Assembly: GCA_017304275.1 (NCBI GenBank)
Contig: JAFKKW010000393.1
Coordinates: 1-8,443 of the forward strand
From: Hyphomicrobiales bacterium
GTDB taxonomy: Bacteria; Pseudomonadota; Alphaproteobacteria; Rhizobiales; Hyphomicrobiaceae
Direction: 5' to 3'
DNA length: 8,443 nucleotides
Below, one piece after another: positions 5,824 to 8,443 of this stretch. The translations under genes were made by a program, and so were the position numbers. Within the stretch, counting starts at the first letter, position 1. Each line of letters begins with the position of its first letter. Below the pieces are notes generated by a model. That model did no database searches. It saw only the letters and a program-made list of their open reading frames with translations, and was not told the origin of the DNA.

Positions 5824-6144
5824 TCAAAAAAGCTTCATGCCGGGCGGCAGCGGCAGGCCGCCGGTGACCTCGGCCATCTTCTCCTGCAGACGCTGGTCGA
5901 CCTTCACCTTGGCGTCAGCGGTGGCAGCGACGATGAGGTCCTCGACGATCTCCGCCTCTTCCGGCTTCAGGAGCGACGGGTCGATCCTGACGCCTTTCAT
6001 GTCGCCTTTGCCGGTGAGCGTGACGGAGACGAGGCCGCCGCCGGCGGTGCCCGTCACCTCGATGGTGGCAAGCTCCTCCTGCAGGCGCTGCATGCGCTCC
6101 TGCATGTCCTTGACCTGCTTCATCATGCCCATCAGGTCTTTCAT
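5824..6144 (-). CDS. ybaB: YbaB/EbfC nucleoid-associated protein, 106 aa
   Basis: Small dimeric DNA-binding protein of the YbaB/EbfC family, thought to act in nucleoid organisation and often encoded just after dnaX. The start MKDLMGMMKQVKDMQERMQ at 6144 has GAGGAGA about 5 nt upstream and gives the standard N-terminus; the longer frame to 6231 only adds translated repeat. A long N-terminal helix (1-27) is followed by the family core TAGGGLVSVTLTGKGDMKGVRI (33-54), then KPEEAEIVEDLIVAATADA (60-78) and a closing helix ending in LPLPPGMKLF. Length and all conserved blocks are normal. In many bacteria recR follows directly; here the next gene is the polyamine dehydrogenase. The upstream neighbour is a DUF1810 gene, with an inverted heptamer repeat between. 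Confidence 0.95.
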   Translation of the reverse strand: MKDLMGMMKQVKDMQERMQRLQEELATIEVTGTAGGGLVSVTLTGKGDMKGVRIDPSLLKPEEAEIVEDLIVAATADAKVKVDQRLQEKMAEVTGGLPLPPGMKLF

Positions 6145-6161
6145 TGGATCTCCTCTCGGGT

Positions 6162-6244
6162 TTCGGCATGCGGCACTCGGCAATAGGAGTGGCAGAGACG
6201 GCGGCCCAGCACCACCCCCCGATTGCCGCATGCCGCGTGCCGAA
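6162..6244. repeat. Inverted repeat built of degenerate heptamers between ybaB and the DUF1810 gene
   Basis: The arms at 6162-6184 and 6222-6244 are inverted copies matching at 20 of 23 positions. The right arm breaks into heptamers ATTGCCG, CATGCCG, CGTGCCG, AATGCCG, and the left arm shows the complement pattern (CATGCGG, CACTCGG, CAATAGG). The total span is 83 bp. It lies 14 bp after the stop of the DUF1810 gene and 17 bp before the ybaB start, so it falls within the likely ybaB leader. Confidence 0.65.
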
Positions 6245-6258
6245 TGCCGGTTTCGGCA

Positions 6259-6621
6259 TCATCGCCGCAGCCAGTCCGTTCCGCAGGCGTCGGAGAAGAC
6301 CTCGATGCATGAGAGGAACTTCATGGCGTCGACGCCGCCCAGGATGTCCTCCAGGGGGATGGCTTCGTGGGACATCACGAGGTCCACGCATTGCTTCAAG
6401 CGGGGTCCGAGGATCGGGTGCGCGAGGTAGGCGCGGGCCTCGTCCAGGGACCCGATGCCGTAGAACTCGGATCGCGCACTGCGGCCGAGGCCCTTCGCCT
6501 GCGGGAAGATGAACCAGATCCAGTGCGACGTCTTGCGGCCGGCGCGCAGCTCGGCCAGCACCTCGTCGTAGACCGGTGCCTGCGCGTCAACGAAGCGCTT
6601 CAGGTTGAATGGATCGTCCAT
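6259..6621 (-). CDS. DUF1810 family protein, 120 aa, C-terminus apparently shortened
   Basis: Matches the DUF1810 pattern from memory: DPFNLKRFVDAQAPVYDEVL, then RAGRKTSHWIWFIFPQAKGLG, SLDEARAYLAHPILGPRLKQC and GGVDAMKFLSCIEVF. The biochemical role of the family is unknown to me. The start at the ATG 6621 (MDDPFNLKRF) fits the family; a GTG at 6672 would add 17 Arg-rich residues and lies against the dnaX terminator. The ribosome binding site is weak (GAGCGAAACA). Usual members run on about 25-30 residues with an F..VL..FF.G..D..TL pattern, but this one stops after SDACGTDWLRR. I read all three frames downstream and found no such tail, only the heptamer repeat. It may be a still-active short form or a decaying gene. 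It separates dnaX from ybaB. Confidence 0.8.
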   Translation of the reverse strand: MDDPFNLKRFVDAQAPVYDEVLAELRAGRKTSHWIWFIFPQAKGLGRSARSEFYGIGSLDEARAYLAHPILGPRLKQCVDLVMSHEAIPLEDILGGVDAMKFLSCIEVFSDACGTDWLRR

Positions 6622-6673
6622 TGTTTCGCTCGCGCGACGGCGTCCGCCGCTCCGCTCCGCGTTCTCGCGCACG

Positions 6674-6698
6674 AAAAAGGCCGGGGTTGGACCCGGCC
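6674..6698 (-). terminator. Rho-independent terminator after dnaX
   Basis: On the minus strand a perfect 7-bp GC stem GGCCGGG/CCCGGCC with a 6-nt loop (6698 down to 6679) is followed by five T (6678-6674). It lies about 70 nt beyond the dnaX stop and just before the DUF1810 gene, so dnaX transcription should end here at least in part. Confidence 0.75.
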
Positions 6699-6767
6699 AG
6701 TCGCATCCCCCTTGGGAGAAAGAAGCGGCGCTATTCCCGTGATCTCGATGAGGCAGCGAGGCGGCGG

Positions 6768-8443
6768 CTAACCGGCCTTGCTGTCGTCGTCGCGGTCGCG
6801 GACCACCGGGGGCACCGGCGTCACCTCAGCGTCCGGGAACGCCTTCAAGACGGCGGCCACGGCCGGGTGTCGCTTCAAGGCATCGATCTCGCGGGCTTCG
6901 CGCTCGCGGCGCACTTCGCCGATCGGCCGTTCGCCCGGTGTTTTCGAAAGCGCCACGATCCAGCGGCGGCCGGTCCATTTGTTGAGCTTCTCGCGCAACT
7001 CGTTACCGATGTCGGGGCTCGCGCCGTCGAGCCGGAAGAGATCGATGGTGCCGGCGGCGCCGTCGAAGCGCACGAGGCTTACCTGGTCCTCGAGCGCGAT
7101 CTTGAGCCGGGCATCGCGTTTGTCGCCTGCGAGCGCGACCACATCGGCGAACGTGTTGAGGGGGCGCAAGGAGACCGCCTGGCCCGGCGCGGGCCGGCCC
7201 TCGGCATCCTCGTCGGACCTGTCGTCATCGAGCAGCGTAACATCGAAATCGCCGGGGTCCTCGGATTCAAACGACGTCCGCTCGTCCGCAGGTCCGGTCT
7301 CCCCTAGCTCGGCCGTGCCGCCAGCGCCGGCGCGCGTCTCCGAGGCCGGTTGTCCGCCGGCCTGGCGTCGCGACTGCGGGGCGCCGCCCAGCATGCGGAT
7401 GATCTCGTCCGGCGGCGGCAGGTCGGAGGTATGCGCGATGCGGATCAACACCATCTCGGCGGCGGCGAGCGGATTGGGGGCTTTGCCGGCCTCCTCCAGG
7501 CCCTTGAGCAGCATCTGCCAGAGCCGCGCGAGCAGCGCCATCGACAGCCGCTCGCCCAGCGCGCCGGCGCGGCGCTTCTCCTCGAGCGAGAGCCCTTCGC
7601 CTGCCGCCTCGGGGCCGACAGCCTTGATACGTGCCGTGATGTGCACGGCCTCCGCCAGGTCGGCCAGCACCTCGGCCGCGTCGGCGCCATCGTGAAACAG
7701 CCGGTCGAGCGCAGCTAGCGCGGCGGCGATCTCGCCCGCGACCAGCAGATCGAGCAAATCGAAGATGCGCCCGCGGTCGGCGAGGCCCAGGAGCGCGCGC
7801 ACGGACGCGGCCGTGACCGTGCCCCCCGCCTCGCCGAACGAGGTGGATATGGCCTGATCGAGGATCGAGAGGGCGTCGCGCACGGAGCCTTCGGAGGCGC
7901 GCGCTATGAGAAGCAGGGCGTCGTCGTCGGCGGATGCTTCCTCTTTGGCAACAATGGACTTCAAATGCTGCGCAAGGCGCGGAACATCGACACGGCGCAG
8001 ATCGAAACGTTGGCAGCGCGAGAGCACCGTCACCGGGACTTTGCGGATCTCGGTGGTCGCGAAGATGAACTTGACGTGCCCCGGCGGCTCCTCGAGCGTT
8101 TTCAAGAGCGCGTTGAACGCGCCCTTGGACAGCATGTGGACCTCGTCGATGATGAACACCTTGGTACGGGCCGTCAGTGGGCGGTAGCGGGCGCTCTCGA
8201 TGATCTCGCGGATGTTGTCGACGCCGGTGTTGGAGGCCGCGTCCATCTCGATGACGTCGGGATGGCGGCTCTCCATGATCTCGGCGCAGTGGCGGCCGAG
8301 GACCGGCATGTCGATGGTCGGGGCGTGGACGGTGTCGGTCTCGTAGTTGAGCGCGCGGGCCAGGATGCGGGCGGTCGTGGTCTTGCCGACGCCGCGCACG
8401 CCGGTCAGCATCCACGCCTGCGCGATGCGGCCGGAAGAAAAGG
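6768..8443 (-). CDS. dnaX: DNA polymerase III subunit gamma/tau, lacking its first residues (5' end outside window)
   Basis: Clamp-loader ATPase that loads the beta clamp and, through the tau tail, ties polymerase and helicase together. The frame is open to the window edge, beginning FSSGRIAQAWMLTG, so the ATG at 8411 is internal. Numbering from the edge: Walker A GVRGVGKTTT (14-23), Walker B FIIDEVHML (96-104), sensor 1 FIFATTE (125-131), and the arginine finger in the SRC motif (R142). Domains II-III run to about residue 340, followed by a Gly/Glu/Asp-rich linker and a C-terminal tau domain ending in PVVRDRDDDSKAG. The four-cysteine zinc knuckle of the E. coli protein is absent; only one Cys remains in that stretch, as I recall for other alphaproteobacteria. 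I saw no A-rich slippery site, so a separate gamma form by frameshifting is not indicated. A terminator follows 70 nt later. Confidence 0.97.
   Translation of the reverse strand, partial: FSSGRIAQAWMLTGVRGVGKTTTARILARALNYETDTVHAPTIDMPVLGRHCAEIMESRHPDVIEMDAASNTGVDNIREIIESARYRPLTARTKVFIIDEVHMLSKGAFNALLKTLEEPPGHVKFIFATTEIRKVPVTVLSRCQRFDLRRVDVPRLAQHLKSIVAKEEASADDDALLLIARASEGSVRDALSILDQAISTSFGEAGGTVTAASVRALLGLADRGRIFDLLDLLVAGEIAAALAALDRLFHDGADAAEVLADLAEAVHITARIKAVGPEAAGEGLSLEEKRRAGALGERLSMALLARLWQMLLKGLEEAGKAPNPLAAAEMVLIRIAHTSDLPPPDEIIRMLGGAPQSRRQAGGQPASETRAGAGGTAELGETGPADERTSFESEDPGDFDVTLLDDDRSDEDAEGRPAPGQAVSLRPLNTFADVVALAGDKRDARLKIALEDQVSLVRFDGAAGTIDLFRLDGASPDIGNELREKLNKWTGRRWIVALSKTPGERPIGEVRREREAREIDALKRHPAVAAVLKAFPDAEVTPVPPVVRDRDDDSKAG

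Noticed and set aside
5788..5830. T-run near the ybaB stop as a terminator
   Set aside because: The seven T at about 5797 are on the plus strand and have only a 4-5 bp flanking stem; the orientation is wrong for ybaB.
6768..8443. Programmed frameshift in dnaX producing a gamma form
   Set aside because: No A-rich slippery heptamer is visible on the coding strand in this region.

Overview
The window reads as chromosomal DNA of a GC-rich alphaproteobacterium, most likely in the Hyphomicrobiales. The basis is the alphaproteobacterial form of DnaX, the carboxyspermidine route of polyamine synthesis, and intergenic palindromes of a kind I associate with that order. Every supported gene lies on the minus strand, so transcription runs from position 8443 towards 1.

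In transcription order the right part holds dnaX (5' end outside the window), a short DUF1810-type protein, and ybaB. The common dnaX-ybaB-recR arrangement is altered: a DUF1810 gene sits between dnaX and ybaB, and no recR follows ybaB. Next comes a saccharopine-dehydrogenase-fold enzyme that I read as carboxy(nor)spermidine dehydrogenase, with a TTG start. At the far left is the start of nspC, carboxynorspermidine decarboxylase. Together these two would make spermidine or norspermidine from a diamine and aspartate semialdehyde.

The two polyamine genes are often neighbours, but here about 3.8 kb separates them. That stretch holds four genes without a recognised role: a 446-aa membrane protein with an alpha/beta-hydrolase Ser/Asp/His set interrupted by two transmembrane hairpins, a 133-aa coiled-coil protein, a 175-aa three-helix membrane protein somewhat like Pycsar/SLATT effectors, and a 140-aa three-helix membrane protein. 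A terminator lies just before the first of them, promoter-like sites lie before the second and before nspC, and their ribosome binding sites are alike and G-rich. This is the part most likely to hold an undescribed membrane-associated system.

Three intergenic elements with inverted ends (1971-2196, 4255-4394, 6162-6244) mark gene junctions. One supplies the stop codon of the 133-aa gene, and another lies directly after a DUF1810 protein that seems to lack its C-terminal end. I see no tRNA, rRNA, CRISPR array, transposase or phage gene.
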